Assembly (NCBI GenBank): GCA_025458365.1
Contig: JALOSP010000114.1
Span: 1 to 5,511, forward strand
Origin: Hyphomonadaceae bacterium
Lineage (GTDB): Bacteria; Pseudomonadota; Alphaproteobacteria; Caulobacterales; Aquidulcibacteraceae
Direction: 5' to 3'
Length of the DNA: 5,511 bases
The notes under the pieces were generated by a model. The model was not told the origin of the DNA. It did no database searches and was given only the letters and a program-made list of their open reading frames with translations. Each line of letters begins with the position of its first letter. The first letter of the stretch is position 1. The translations under genes and the position numbers were made by a program. Below are positions 4,937-5,511 of this stretch, one piece after another.

Positions 4937-5373
4937 CGTCAGGCGGCCGGGCAGTCGCGGGGACACGGACCGAAAGGTCGTTCCTGAGGAAAGTCCGGGC
5001 TCCAAGCAGACAGGGCGGCGGGTAACGCCCGCCGGGCCGGTCCATTTGAATCCGCGAGGATCATCGATGGGCCGGTCAAGGGATAGCGCCACAGAGAACA
5101 GACCGCCGCGCAGACTTTCGGGTCAGAGCGGCAAGGGTGAAACGGTGGGGTAAGAGCCCACCGCTGCAACCGCAAGGACGCAGGCACGGCAAGCCCCGCC
5201 CGGAGCAAGACCGAATAGGGACCCTTTTGGTGCGCGCAAGCGGATCATGCCCGGTTTGCAGGGTTGGGGTCCGGGTAGGTTGCACGAGGTGGCTGGCAAC
5301 AGCCATCCCAGATGAATGACTGCCCAGGGGTGGCAACACCCTGGACAGAACCCGGCTTACAGGCCGCCTGACG
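4937..5373 (+). ncRNA. rnpB: RNase P RNA, bacterial type A
   Basis: This is the catalytic RNA of RNase P, which removes 5' leaders from tRNA precursors together with the RnpA protein. All universally conserved blocks are in order. GAGGAAAGTCCGGGCTCC is at 4986-5003. GGGTGAAA is at 5135-5142, with the GGTAAGAGCCCACCGC block after it. AGATGAATGACTGCC is at 5310-5324, and ACAGAACCCGGCTTA is at 5345-5359. The ends pair as helix P1: 4934-4948 and 5362-5376 are perfectly complementary over 15 bp, and a GAAA-capped stem (GACC/GGTC, 4968-4979) is visible just inside. The length, about 437 nt, is normal for the class. Exact ends are uncertain by a few bases because the P1 complementarity runs beyond the usual mature ends. 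It follows the amidase by 20 bases on the same strand. Confidence 0.96.
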
Positions 5374-5401
5374 TGATCTGGTTTCTGGGGCGGGTATGCC
5401 T

Positions 5402-5424
5402 CCTCCCCAGCCCGGCTGGGGAGG
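5402..5424 (+). terminator. Strong 10-bp hairpin after rnpB
   Basis: CCTCCCCAGC (5402-5411) and GCTGGGGAGG (5415-5424) are a perfect 10-bp stem with a CCG loop, 26 bases after the rnpB P1 helix. There is no T-run after it. It could end or trim the rnpB transcript, or it could be a copy of a dispersed GC-rich palindrome. The rest of 5377-5511 holds no gene that I can support. A weak CCGGCC/GGCCGG pair (5434-5439, 5456-5461) is the only other structure. Confidence 0.45.
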
Positions 5425-5511
5425 TGTCGGACGCCGGCCTGACGGAAGGGACGTTGGCCGGAGGCAACGCTGCGGGTGGATCGAAACACCCCCTCGGGCT
5501 GCTTCGCAGGC

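Noticed and set aside
3867..5045. A 392-codon open frame on the minus strand
   Set aside because: It runs antisense through the clear amidase domain and into rnpB. Its product is rich in His, Arg, Gly and Pro with no domain, as expected for the reverse frame of a GC-rich gene.
5076..5489. Minus-strand open frame of 137 codons across rnpB
   Set aside because: It lies antisense to the conserved RNase P RNA core and has no recognisable protein pattern.
1..5511. CRISPR arrays, tRNA genes, insertion sequences, phage attachment sites
   Set aside because: I saw no regularly spaced direct repeats, tRNA-like cloverleaf, transposase fragment or flanking target duplications anywhere in the window.

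Overview
The window looks like a piece of an alphaproteobacterial chromosome, probably from the Caulobacterales/Maricaulales side. The DNA is GC-rich and the genes prefer G or C at third codon positions. The order TerB/J-domain protein, small membrane protein, transporter, peptidoglycan amidase, rnpB also fits that group. The assignment rests on gene content and recall, not on a search. No phage, transposase, CRISPR or defence genes are visible, so this is ordinary housekeeping DNA with a few small unknown genes.

Layout. Positions 1-111 are the last 36 codons of metH (cobalamin-dependent methionine synthase). A 313-base gene-free stretch follows (112-424) that is unusually rich in inverted repeats. 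A small exported four-cysteine protein is encoded at 425-886. It faces two small minus-strand membrane-protein genes (1259-978 and 1679-1410) across a perfect 10-bp inverted repeat that could serve both directions as a terminator. The two small genes look like diverged tandem copies of each other. From 1826 every recognisable gene is on the plus strand: a TerB + J-domain co-chaperone (1826-2566), a 91-residue membrane protein (2624-2899), a ten-helix DMT/EamA transporter (3065-3952), an Amidase_2 N-acetylmuramoyl-L-alanine amidase with a C-terminal peptidoglycan-binding domain (4041-4916), and RNase P RNA (about 4937-5373). The last 135 bases hold no gene but contain a strong hairpin. In related genomes the cell-division (mraZ/dcw) cluster often follows rnpB, but it is not in the window.

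How the parts fit. The genes do not form one pathway. Methionine synthesis, chaperone recruitment, metabolite export, cell-wall turnover and tRNA maturation are simply neighbours. The two most interesting regulatory points are the hairpin-dense leader between metH and the exported protein, where one repeat arm can pair in mutually exclusive ways, and the rnpB start. The likely rnpB promoter lies inside the end of the amidase gene, with a perfect 7-bp-arm dyad filling the -35/-10 spacer. I found no clearly new multi-gene system. The best novelty candidates are the tandem small membrane proteins, the exported Cys-rich protein and the proline-rich insertion in the amidase.
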